DNA of 64,000 nt from Heliocidaris tuberculata (Eukaryota > Echinodermata > Echinoidea > Camarodonta > Echinometridae), in contig CM046836.1 in the NCBI GenBank assembly GCA_025618425.1, positions 16,022,135 to 16,086,134 of the forward strand. The letters are read 5' to 3'. A program made the translations under genes and the position numbers. The notes below the pieces were generated by a model. It saw only the letters and a list, made by a program, of their open reading frames with translations. It had not been told where the DNA came from and did not search any database. Position 1 is the first letter of the stretch. Each line of letters starts with the position of its first letter. Below are positions 54,299 to 64,000 of this stretch, in pieces.

Positions 54299-55329
54299 GA
54301 AAGTTATGAAAGTTTGAAAAGTCTCAATTTACTTTCTATGGCGATCCTCAAAATGGCAATGTTGCTTCAAAGTGACAGGTTTAGTAGTACAACTCTCCAT
54401 ATGTTTTGTACACAAAATTTCATATTTTTCCCATTATCTCTAAATATGCAGCTTGTCTCCTTCTCAATTAGCTCCAGATATATCATGGGAAAATGTATTT
54501 CACGCAACACATGTTGAGTTCACAAAAAAACAAAAACAAAGAAGCAGCACCTTTATAGTAGGCCAGCCAAACATCAAAAAAGGCTCTAGAAAAACATTCG
54601 ACGCCATTTTTGGGTAATGCTCGGCATCCATGCTAAAACTCTTGCAAAAATACTGAGGAATAAGGTACGGGTGGATGCCACGTGCATTTTTGCCTAAAAA
54701 CGCCATTTTTGGCTCAAAATTTGAAAGAATGTCAAAAAGCATGATTTTTAATTTTTTGACCTAATATGTAATACCTGATAAAGACTTTTCAAGTGATATC
54801 AGATTTATTTTGAGTTTGAAGTTATAAACCTTATTAATATGCAATTGAAAAGTGGATATTACACACACATGTATGGCTTAAAGAAACATAAAACTGCAAT
54901 TTACTTAAAATAATAGGTTGTGAAAACTACCAATATATCAAAGTTTTTTACCCAACTTAAATTTGTCCATTTAAACGCTTTTTCTTGATTGAACATATCA
55001 TGTATATTGTCATGTCACACACAGAAAAGAAATTATCCGATTAGGTGATAGTTAACTTTTTTTATGTTATCCCAAATGGAATGATGTATTTTTACTGGAT
55101 GCGCATTTTGAATGAAAAACACTATTTGAATGTACATCTAGAGTGTACATGTACATACGGCAATTATCCCATGTATTATCAGTATAGTCTATTGACCAAA
55201 AACTGAAATGTCCCCACCCCCTGAAAGATAATCTTAAATGAAATTTTTTTTCTCTGTTAGATGGGACCATTAACTATCAAAATATGCTTCTTTACCCTAA
55301 ATTAAGAGGTGGGCGTGACCACATGGGCT

Positions 55330-55886
55330 ATTACCATGGCAACGGTTCAAGAACAATAGAATTTCAGAAAATGTCATGTATTCGTGATTAAGAAAGTACA
55401 AAAACACGTTGTAACATTTTAGAATAATGTATCAAAAGTTTCTCAATTGACTAAAACCCAAATAAGAGTTATAAAAAAGTGTCCATCATGTTTGAAAATG
55501 GCTGTTGCTATGGAAACAGTAAGGAAAAAGCTCACATTTGAGCAAAAAACCCCATGATGCTACTGAAAAAAATAAGTAAATATTAATACTGACCATTATT
55601 ATTTTCTCTTTTACAGGACACTCACTTATCATAAATTATTTTAGTAAAGGGGTAGTGGATGTTAACACTACATGTGTAGGCTGTTACCATGGTAACAAAT
55701 ATAGTTATTGTGTTGTATTTCTATTAAACAAAATGTTGTATTTCTAACAAAATTCTATGCTTGTTTTCAACATGAAATAATGGTAAAAATCTAATAATTT
55801 TTGCCGCCTGTTGGATTATATTCAAAATCTTAGTTGATTGGAGTAGAGCTAAATTTGATTTATAAAAAAGCTGTTGCCATGGAAAT
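55330..55886. promoter_or_regulatory. Array of RFX X-box-like palindromes, left arm
   Basis: ATTACCATGGCAAC (55330), GTTGCTATGGAAAC (55504), GTTACCATGGTAAC (55683) and GTTGCCATGGAAAT (55873) fit or nearly fit the X-box form GTNNYCATRGNAAC. Start-to-start spacing is 174, 179 and 190 bases. Matching copies in the right arm: GTTTCCATAGCAAC (62101) and GTTGCTATGGTAAT (62274). Binding is inferred from the motif only. Confidence 0.55.
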
Positions 55887-56035
55887 AGAATGTTAATGAA
55901 GATGAAATCTTTCAACCAAAGAAAGAAATGTGACCTACCAATACAAAATAAATGTTAAACAAACAGAATTTGAACAATATCAAATAAATCATATATCATT
56001 TTTTCCCCGTAGCTATCAGAATCAGCTTGTTTGCC

Positions 56036-56601
56036 TTAAAGGCCAAGTCTACCCAAATAATGAGTTGAGTTGAATCAATAAAGTAAAATTAAATAAAACA
56101 GTAAAAAAAAATATCAAAATCGAACAGAAATAAGAAATTTAGAGCATTTTGAAGTTTGGCATTGTTTTGTGAAACAGCGATATGCATAACATGGCTTGTA
56201 TGCAAATTAGTGATCTGATGATGTCGAAAAGTCACTTTTCCTTTTGTATTTTATTATATGAAATTTCAAATATTTAATTTTTTTCACAGATGTGTGTAAA
56301 GATTCTCTTCATTGTATCACAATAAGTTATAATTATGATGATCGTACACACTCTATGAGGAGCCAAACTTTGTTTTACATTCTTGGAGAAGAAAGTTGAA
56401 ATATTTAGCTCATGACATCATCGGTTCAATAATTTGCATACAGCCCATAATATGCATATCACTGTTTCATGAAACAATGCAAAACATTAAAATGACATAA
56501 ATGTCTCGTTTTTTATCCGATTTTGATGTATTTTTAACCTTTTTTGATTTAATTTTACTTTATTGATTCAACATAATTTTTGCGGTGAACTTGGCCTTTA
56601 A
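56036..56601. mobile_element. TTAA-flanked MITE (family T4)
   Basis: Starts TTAAAGGCCAAGTCTACC and ends GGTGAACTTGGCCTTTAA. The inner parts mirror each other: ATATGCATAACATGGC and the inverse GCCCATAATATGCATATC, plus TGATGATGTC and GACATCATCG. Nested in the 10.5-kb structure. Confidence 0.75.
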
Positions 56602-57793
56602 AGTTAGTTGTGGATGTGTTCCTCATGGACGTTGTCATGGTTGATAATGAGTTACACATCACGAAACTATTGGTTTTTGAAAATTATCACACATTCCTAA
56701 CTGAATAACATGCAAGCATATGTCAGATTCTTAATATACATGTATATAATCTGATTTTTCAATTCAAATCTTTCTAGATATTAGAAAGAAGTGTTTGACT
56801 AAACAGTGTCAATATTTTTTGCTCGCTCACAAACTTTAAAAAACTGTAAAGCTGATTTTCAGCTATACAGACATTAGCGCCCACCCCAACACAATTATGT
56901 CTGCATGGCTTTCATCATTTGGTCGACCACTCGGAAGTCGGTCTCGCCAAGGTATTGATAATGTATCAGAATCCTATTAAATATGTAAGAAAACTTGCCT
57001 ACATGTACGTTATAGGATGGATTGGCCGGTCACATAGCAGTTCCCTATAACCGAATTGCAGTCCCAAATCTGCCCCTGCCAGTGTCCAACTATTTTATTG
57101 TAGTGAAAATCGGTGAAGTCTGATCGGGCCTTTACTGTCAGAGACACAGAACTTATGAATGATTAAAAACCTATTATGCAGTTTGATGCTAATGTGGAGC
57201 TTATTATCAGAGCAACAAAATACTATCAAAGTACACTAATACATCAAGTTCAAAAAGTAAATGAATAAATAATAAATTAAAGTCTACAAATGAAGTGATT
57301 ATACTCATTCTGCAAAATTATTCAAGGATTAATCATCAGTTTTTAACATTATACTTATAATTATTTAAATAATGCTGAATCACATTTACCCAAAAATGTA
57401 AGTCACAATTTGCGATATTGCATACTAAATCAGAGGTTAAAAAATACTTTGATATCTGGCCTTTTCTTTTGATTTGCCGTGCAAAAGCCAAACTTTATTT
57501 CATTTTAATAATATAAGTTATCATTAACCATAACTGGAAAAATGATTCATGTTATATGAACATTATAACATTTATATGTTTCATTATGGTTCATTATAAA
57601 TTCACTGTGTGGTCCACAAACAGAATATTTTCCTTTCAAAAAATGTAAAGTCATAAGAATGCAATGGGTCGATCTCCGGGAGGTGGAACAGCATATCAAA
57701 AAGTGAGAGAAATAAACAGCAATATTCAGTGATGATTTGTCATGTATCCATACAGAGATAATGGAATTCTGTATACTCTTGGGAAGAGCAGAC

Positions 57794-58390
57794 TTAAAGG
57801 AGAATGAAACCCTGGGGAAAAACAATGTTAATTAAAAGAGAGGATAGAGAGAAGCAATTTAAAAAAAATTCCTTCAAAATCGGTTTTTGTGAAAAAAAAA
57901 AAAAGTTATGAAAGTTTGAAAAGTCTCAGTTTACTTTCTATGGCGATCCACAAATTGGTAGTGTTGCTTCAAAGTGACAGGTTTAGTAGTACAACTCTCC
58001 ATATGTTTTGTACACAAAATTTCATTATTTTCTTCGTTATCTCTAAAGATGCTGCTTGTCTTCTTGTGAACTCAAAATATGTTATGTCAAATACATTTTC
58101 CCATGATATACCTTGAGCTAAGAAGGAGACAAGCTGCATCTTGAGAGATAATGGGGAAAATATGAAATTTTGTGTACAAAACATATGGAGAGTTGTACTA
58201 CTAAACCTGTCACTTTGAAGCAACATTGCCAATTCATGGATCGCCATAGAAAGTAAATTGAGACTTTTCAAACTTTCATAACTTTCTCATTTTTTAACCG
58301 ATTTTGAAGGAAACTTTTAAAAAATTGCTTCTCTCTATCCTCTCTTTCCATTAAAATTGATTTTTTCCCCAGGGTTTCATTCTCCTTTAA
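57794..58390. mobile_element. TTAA-flanked hairpin MITE (family T1), complete copy
   Basis: TTAA 57794-57797, AGGAGAATGAAACCCTGGGG, then about 270-base arms closing with the exact inverse and TTAA at 58387-58390. This is the best-preserved T1 copy. It sits inside the 10.5-kb structure that has the same tips. Confidence 0.88.
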
Positions 58391-58926
58391 TAATTAAGAG
58401 GGTTATATGAAGACAATACTCTGTATGTTATTGTGTATTGTATTATGTAAACACAATAACACAACCAGGACCCTAGTGGAGAAATGTACATTTATTCTAA
58501 TATGCAAGTCAATGAATGTGCAAATCTGTGCAAATTTTTTTTTACCATACAGACAGCAGTTTAATCTTTGCTGGGGTATGATTTTTATGTTTTCAGAACG
58601 AAAGACAGAGATGATTTTTATCTTATAATAGATCGTATCTATTACCAAATAAATCCTTATTTGTATACATGGAATTTAATTTAAGGTCATTTATTATAAC
58701 TTTCCTTGGGAACAGGGGTGTCGAACCGTGTTCATGATTGGGGAATGACCGGCGAGGGGAGGGTGTGGGAGGTCTCCCACGCCAGGGACTTTTTCAAAAA
58801 TCTGTCTATAAAACGTGCATTTTAGAGCATCCCGAAATGGTTTTCTGTGTGAATAAATATTGTTAAATAATGAATTTGGATAATTATTAGTTTTAAGTTA
58901 ATGTATCACAATTCTCCCTTATTTTA

Positions 58927-59022
58927 TCATTTTTTTTTTTTTTTTTTGGGGGGGGGGTGATAATACAGGCCATCCCGCCACCTCAAATTTCGGGGGATAT
59001 ATAGCCCCCCCTCCCTGGGAAC
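58927..59022. repeat. Poly-T/poly-G repeat relic
   Basis: T-run and G-run followed by ACAGGCCATCCCGCCACCTC, then GGGGGATATATAGCCCCCC. The same arrangement (G-run, TACACACCATCCCCCCACCT, GGGGGTATGCATACCCCC) is found at 50171-50242, inside the 2290-bp element, so both belong to one dispersed family. Confidence 0.55.
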
Positions 59023-59199
59023 AGGTGCTACATTTACTCTTGCAAGTAACCCTTCCCCTCCCAATAGTTTCTTTACAATGTTTGTTTATTCAGTAGAATT
59101 GCTGGGAGTTTTGTTACATTACATCACAGCACAGTAGAATAACTAATAAAGTAGCTACACTATATAAATTTATCTAATTATCACCTGATTATTAGTAAA

Positions 59200-59790
59200 T
59201 GTTCCTTTTTCACCTCTGAAAATCTCCCTTTTGGTAATATACATTCCTTTTTAATAAAAACCCCTATTCAAATCTGATACGCGCCCCTTTTCCTTCGATA
59301 AGTGCATCTTTTCCTTTGCAACAACATTTTTGTCATTCTCATAAGCTGATAAGTACTCCTTCATCTATCATTCCCCCTATTAATTCTGAGAGCTACCGTT
59401 TTACTTAGACAAATACCCCTATTTCCTTTTTTCAGTAAAGTGATCCTTTCCCTGTAATAGGTGCTCCTTTTTATCTGTTGAGTGCCCTATTTATCCTCAA
59501 TAGTATTGCCCCTTTCATTCTGATACATGGCGTTTTCCTTCCATTAAGTGCTCTTTTGACCCCCCAAAGTGTCACTTTTTTATGAAACGTGCCCCTTATC
59601 CTTTTAATAAGTGCCCTCGCTTTTTGATAAGAGCTCCTTCCCTGATCAAAATGTCCCTATCAAAATCCCTTTCTGCAATAATTGTCCCGTTTTAAAAAAT
59701 AATAAATACTCCAGTCTCATTTTTCCATTCTCATACTCAAAGCTGGTGAGTATCACTTATGATATGCAAGAAGTACCCCTTTCACCTCTG
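59200..59790 (+). repeat. Degenerate ~30-bp repeat of AAGTGCNCCTTTT type
   Basis: Phrases such as AAATCTCCCTTTT, ATACGCGCCCCTTTTCC, AAGTGCATCTTTTCC, AGTGATCCTTTCCC, AGGTGCTCCTTTTT, ATTGCCCCTTTC, AAGTGCTCTTTTGACC, AACGTGCCCCTTATCC and AAGTGCCCTCGC follow one another about every 25-40 bases. The unit is too diverged for a clean consensus by eye. Confidence 0.55.
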
Positions 59791-59805
59791 ATTGTTGGCC
59801 TTTTA

Positions 59806-59965
59806 GCTCACCTGAGCCGAATTGTTCAATTGGGTTATTGCGGCTGCTCACCATCTTTGTCGTCCGTCGTGCTAATATTTTCAATTTTTTTCAACTTCTT
59901 CCCCAAATGCATGGCTGGATTTCGACCCAAACTTGGTAGGATTCATTCTTAGGCAGGAGGTAAAG
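59806..59965 (+). repeat. GCTCACCTGAGC-type dispersed repeat fragment
   Basis: TTTAGCTCACCTGAGCCGAA, then TTGCGGCTGCTCACC, GTCGTCCGTCG and AAACTTGGTAGGATTCATTC. I recognise this order from repeats common in marine invertebrate genomes; this is from memory, not a search. Fragment only. Confidence 0.55.
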
Positions 59966-59984
59966 GATTTTTTCCAGTGACCGA

Positions 59985-60110
59985 TTCTAGGACAACTACC
60001 CCCTGGAAAACTACCCCCCGGACAACTACCCCTTAGTTCTGGGGTAATTGACCAGGGGGTAGCTATCGGGGTGGGGGTGTATCATGGTAATCGTCATTTT
60101 ATTGGGGGTA
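59985..60110 (+). repeat. GGACAACTACCCC repeat cluster
   Basis: AGGACAACTACCCCCTGG, AAAACTACCCCCCGG, ACAACTACCCCTTAG, then inverted-type GGGGTAATTGACCAGGGGGT. Same motif as 36757-36920. Confidence 0.6.
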
Positions 60111-60124
60111 ATTTTTCCAATCAT

Positions 60125-60470
60125 TATTTACAACAACAAAAAAAAAAAATCGCTCAACTCGCCTTAATAAAATTAACATTCTCTTACTGAATACGATTGT
60201 GCCTGCCCCGCTTCGTAGGAAGAAGATCCCGTTTATGCTACCAATTATCATAAAAAAGAAGTTTAAATAAAATTTACATTCCCTTAAATACGATTGCGCC
60301 CCCCGCTTCGTAGCAAGAAGATCCCGTTTATACATTATTATCAAAAGAGAATTGTAAACAAATTTGATCTCTGGCTAGGCTCGCTCGCCTAATCAGTATT
60401 AACATTCCCTTAAATACGATTGTTCCCGCCCCACCACTTGCCAAGAAGATTCCGTTTATGCTACATTTTT
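60125..60470 (+). repeat. Three ~110-bp tandem units
   Basis: AACATTC(CC/TC)TTA..AATACGATTG, CCCCGCTTCGTAG and AAGAAGATCCCGTTTAT recur at about 60175, 60280 and 60405; the third unit has decayed. Confidence 0.75.
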
Positions 60471-60942
60471 TTTTCAACGAGAAGTATTACTATTTTAAAA
60501 ATATGATTATTATTAAAATCGTACATTAAAAATGGGCTTACTCGCGAATATGAAATAAACACTCATTTGATGTGGAACAAGAGTGATGGTAGGTGGTGCT
60601 TTAATTAGAAATCGGCAAGATTTTTTTTTATTCGAATTAGATTTGATAGATGAAAATAGACTCAAGGTTGACACTCGTCACTGGTTGAGAACAAATTATT
60701 CTGTTACTTGCTTCTGCACCTGCCCCCCCTAAAAAAAATAATGATGTCGTCGTTCACAAAAAAGTTTTATCTGTAATCGGTGGCACACAGACTCAGGTTC
60801 GTAGGTAAATTAGTGGTCTCGACCCCCCCCCCCCCAACTCAGAAAAGCCTAGCGACGCCCTGGGTCTATCCAGTCTTTTATGATGACATTGTACTTTGAA
60901 CCCCACTAGGATGATTTTTTCCTCTTTATAAGAATCTGATGT

Positions 60943-61115
60943 CACTGGCGGATCCAGGACTTTTCAAGGGGGGGGGGGGCAACTCTCGATGTGAAAGAGT
61001 GATAAGCGAAAAAAGAAAGGCTTCTGCCACCAAAATAGGGGGCCGAAGTCCTAGATGTCTATCAGGGATAATTTTAAAAAGCTCCGCCAAAAGGGCCCCC
61101 CTGAACCCACCACTG
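60943..61115. mobile_element. Small hAT-like MITE with poly-G
   Basis: CACTGGCGGATCCAG at the left and the inverse-like CTGAACCCACCACTG at the right, with a G-run just inside. GATGT flanks both sides. A similar CCGCCACTGGC end is seen near 49605. The poly-G runs throughout the window probably come partly from this family. Confidence 0.5.
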
Positions 61116-62100
61116 GATGTCACTGCCCGCTATATTATGCTAGCTTGGAAATTAAATGAATATAGAGACCATCACAGACCCTCACACTCCATTTCACACT
61201 ACGATGTAAAGCGAGGAACAAATAGGATTATATGAATCTTTCCTGAGATGGCTTCAAAATGTCGGGTATAAATGTCTAAAACTTATGTAATCACTCTAAC
61301 GTTTCCATTCATGCCTTTCCCCTTTTCCTAAAAAGTGCCTTTTCTGTTAACGCCCCCTTGTGCATGCCCCCTTTCCACCAGAAGTTCTTTTTTCTGCTGC
61401 TGTCTACTCCCCCCCCCCCCCCCCCCCCCCACAAACACGAGACGCTTTGCCGCCCTGGTCTGTGACCAATATTGATTAGTGGCCAACTCGTGATTTTAAG
61501 TCGCTACACTCTAGATCAACACTAAATTTGTGATTATACAGTATTTAGTTGCCAGCTAACCTTAATGAATACCATCGATATATGTATGTATATGATCTTT
61601 GTGAGACTTTCAAGAATAAATTTCAAAAGTACTCTGACTTTTTACGGTTCTTATTTTAGAAGACAATCCACAAAGTTTCAGGAACTATGTATACGGTATT
61701 CATTTAATACGGGTCATGTTTTCTTTTTAATCCTGTAGTCTCATTAGTACATGGATGTTATCCACATTCCACATTAGGCTTAGCATTACATGATATACTC
61801 AATTGGTTATTTTTTAAATATTCATAGCCGTTCATTATTGTTGTTTTTACTTGTTAAACTATTTTTTAAAATTATGTGCCTATATTACTTGTATTTTTAT
61901 ACAAACATTGTTACCAATTTATGCTATACCTTATTGTTTATTCCTGTTACATCACCCCTTGGCTTAAAAAAATTATGATAAGTAAGTGTCCTGTAAAAGA
62001 GAAGATAATCATGTACAATACAAATGTATTAATATTTACCCTTTTTCTTTAGCATCATGGTTTTTTTTTTTTTGCTCAAATTTCAGTTTTTTTGCTTACT

Positions 62101-62287
62101 GTTTCCATAGCAACAGCCATTTTCAAACATGATGGACACTTTTTATAACCCTTATTTGTTTTTTAATCAAGTGAGAAACTTTTGATACATTATTCTAAAA
62201 TGTTACAACGTGTTTTTGTACTTTTTAAATCACGAATACATGACATTTTCTGAAATTCTATTGTTCTTGATCCGTTGCTATGGTAAT
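62101..62287. promoter_or_regulatory. X-box-like pair in the right inverted arm
   Basis: GTTTCCATAGCAAC (62101-62114) and GTTGCTATGGTAAT (62274-62287) mirror the sites at 55504 and 55330. Confidence 0.5.
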
Positions 62288-63583
62288 ATCCCTTGTGGTC
62301 ACGCCCACTTAATTTAGGGTAAAGAAGCATATTTTGATAGTTAATGGTCCCATCTAACAGAAAAAAATTCAATTATTTTGAAGGACTGCAATTTACTATG
62401 AATTTGTGACATGGAAAAGGAAAACGGCCTGTCATAGTCTAAGCCGCGCATTTATTTTCTTTTTGGTGCGTGCATTACTACTATCGACATTTCGCATACT
62501 ATGCAGGAAGTGTGAACAAGGCATTCGCAATCCAAAATATTTTGCAAAAGACAATTTGTTAAAAATTTATTTGAATGGACTAAAATTAAACATTAGCTAG
62601 GCTTGCTTTTCCTAAAAGTTGAATTTACGTCGATACACGAATTTAACCCGAGCACCCAGAGATACACTAGGTTCCCTTTTAAATTTTCTGTGTGTGACAT
62701 GACAATATACATGATATGTTCAATTAAGAAAAAGCGTTTAAATGGAAAATTTACGTTGGGTTAAAAAACTTTGAAATATTGGTAGTTTTCACAACCTATT
62801 ATTTTGAGTAAATCACAGTTTTATGTTTCATTACGCCATACATGTGTGTGTAATATCCAACTTTCAATTGCATATTAATAAGGTTTATAACTTCAAACTC
62901 AAAATAAATCTGATATCACTTGAAAAGTCTTTATCAGGTATTACATATTAGTTCAAAAAAACTAAAAATCGTGATTTTTGACATTCTTTCAAATTTTGAG
63001 CCGAGAATGGCAATTTTAGGCAAAAATGCGCGTGGCATCCGTCCGTACCTTATTCCTCAGAAAATACAAAAGTTTTAGCATGGATGCCGAGCATTACCCA
63101 AAAATGCCGTCCAAAGTAAAAAAAATCATCTTGGCTGGTCTACTATTTCGAGATAATGGAGAAAATATGAAATTTTGTGTACAAAACATAAGGAGAGTTG
63201 TACTACTAAACCTATCAGTTTGAAGCAACATTACCAATTTTGAGGATCGCTATAGAAAGTAAATTGAGACTTTTCAAACTTTCATAACTTTCTCAGTTCG
63301 TAACCGATTTTGATGGGAACTTTTTTTAAATTGCTTCTCTCTATCCTCTCTTTTCAGTAAAAGTGATTTTCCCCAGGGTTTCATTCTCCTTTAAAGATTT
63401 TGTCCTCTATCGGAAGATAGTGTCACTTTATACTTATTAGACATAAAGATGTGTGGTTTCCTTCCCGCTAAGGCATGACACCAGCCGATGAGACTTATCC
63501 ACTCAAGTGACATATGAATGTATTCAATGCAAGCTATTGCCACACTTAGGTTACAAAAAAATCTTCCAACAGGTCTCCATGCC

Positions 63584-64000
63584 ATGGGTTTCCTGTCCGT
63601 GACTATCATCTACGTCTGTATCTTCATTCAGCGTTCTTGTCCTCGTCAAAGCCTCTTTACCGTCACCGTTCATCTTCTCCTAGCCGTCAAAACCAAGCTT
63701 GCCGGAAAGTCAGTCTATTCCAAAATGCTCCAGTCGTGCAAAAACCCTATGACTTATCAAAAATGTCTATGGCAGGAGATACTCAAGTTGAATGGATGTA
63801 CCGCCTACGCAATGGATAAGCGTCTCAACGATTTACCATCATTAGAAGAATTTCGTCACCATCATCCGTTGACAGGTTACGAAGACTTCCGCCCCTACGT
63901 AGAACGCATGCTGGAGGGTGAAAGTAATGTCTTGGTGCACGGTTCACCAGACACCTATATTAGGACAACCGGGACAACTGGTAAGTCCAAATATATTCCA
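63584..64000 (+). CDS. GH3-domain protein (GHDC-like), N-terminal part, runs off the window
   Basis: 139 codons are open to the window end. The chosen start at 63584 has a strong Kozak context (GCCATGG) and is followed by a hydrophobic stretch (GFLSVTIIYVCIFI), as in animal GHDC proteins that begin with a membrane or signal segment. The frame continues upstream to another ATG at 63518, and an AG at 63571-63572 could be a splice acceptor, so the start is provisional. Family evidence: PMTYQKCLWQEIL, LEEFRHHHPLTGYEDFRPYV and RTTGTTGKSKYIP, the nucleotide-binding loop of GH3 acyl-adenylating enzymes (plant JAR1-type relatives). Substrate in animals is unknown to me. Confidence 0.85.
   Translation, partial: MGFLSVTIIYVCIFIQRSCPRQSLFTVTVHLLLAVKTKLAGKSVYSKMLQSCKNPMTYQKCLWQEILKLNGCTAYAMDKRLNDLPSLEEFRHHHPLTGYEDFRPYVERMLEGESNVLVHGSPDTYIRTTGTTGKSKYIP

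Larger units (their letters stand above)
52891..63394. mobile_element. Candidate 10.5-kb TTAA element with 1.4-kb inverted arms
   Basis: TTAAAGGAGAATGAAACCC opens the left end and its inverse closes the right end (TTAA at 52891-52894 and 63391-63394). After removing the nested hAT, the left arm (to about 55640) and right arm (from about 61980) pair along 1.4 kb with many small differences. Shared stretches: TTGAAAAGTCTTTATCAGG / CCTGATAAAGACTTTTCAA, TTTTGATAGTTAATGGTCCC and its inverse, and CATGATGGACACTTTTTATA and its inverse. The outer 270 bases equal the T1 MITE. The 6.3-kb centre holds further repeats and no transposase, so it is non-autonomous or composite. Confidence 0.65.

Noticed and set aside
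57547..57825. 92-codon minus-strand frame, possible transposase piece
   Set aside because: No catalytic motif or homology I can recognise, and it overlaps the start of a T1 MITE.
63637..63819. 60-codon frame near the right edge
   Set aside because: Shadow of the GH3 exon in another frame.

Overview
This window is animal nuclear DNA. It is AT-rich, intron-rich and full of transposons and microsatellites. The frequent ACATGTAC-type runs, the tRNA-derived SINEs ending in ATT repeats, a BEL/Pao retrotransposon and many hairpin MITEs suggest a marine invertebrate deuterostome. An echinoderm such as a sea urchin is my best guess; this is inference from texture and not from a species-specific marker.

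Three host genes can be read. (1) GTPBP1, plus strand, nine exons from 1444 to 12366, lacking only its N-terminal exon or exons, which lie upstream of the window. It encodes a translational-type GTPase. (2) TELO2, minus strand, 21 exons from 46737 down to 29580, apparently complete. It encodes the TEL2 subunit of the TTT co-chaperone complex that matures PIKK kinases. (3) The 5' part of a GH3-domain gene, plus strand, from about 63584 to beyond the window edge. GTPBP1 and TELO2 converge.

Between the two convergent genes sits a complete, young BEL/Pao LTR retrotransposon (15418-24705): two nearly identical LTRs, a 5-bp target duplication AGTAC and one uninterrupted 1811-residue gag-pol frame. 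It has an unusually long 3' noncoding region with a three-unit repeat.

The rest is mostly non-autonomous DNA transposons, several with ends and target duplications that can be read to the base. They include a 2290-bp element with 221-bp inverted ends, TG...CA termini and a 5-bp duplication (48187-50476); a 1298-bp hAT-like element with an 8-bp duplication (53001-54298); a nested CAGAG-ended element (25555-27668); a mariner-type element inside GTPBP1; and a family of TTAA-flanked palindromic elements. The largest candidate is a 10.5-kb structure (52891-63394) with about 1.4-kb inverted arms. Its tips match the small TTAA MITEs, and its arms carry palindromes resembling RFX X-boxes about 180 bp apart. 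TELO2 introns hold (CT)n tracts, in the sense direction, that run into or close to three of its 3' splice sites.

No rRNA gene, functional tRNA gene or CRISPR array is present. All exon boundaries were read by eye from splice consensus, phase and remembered human homologues; no search was run.
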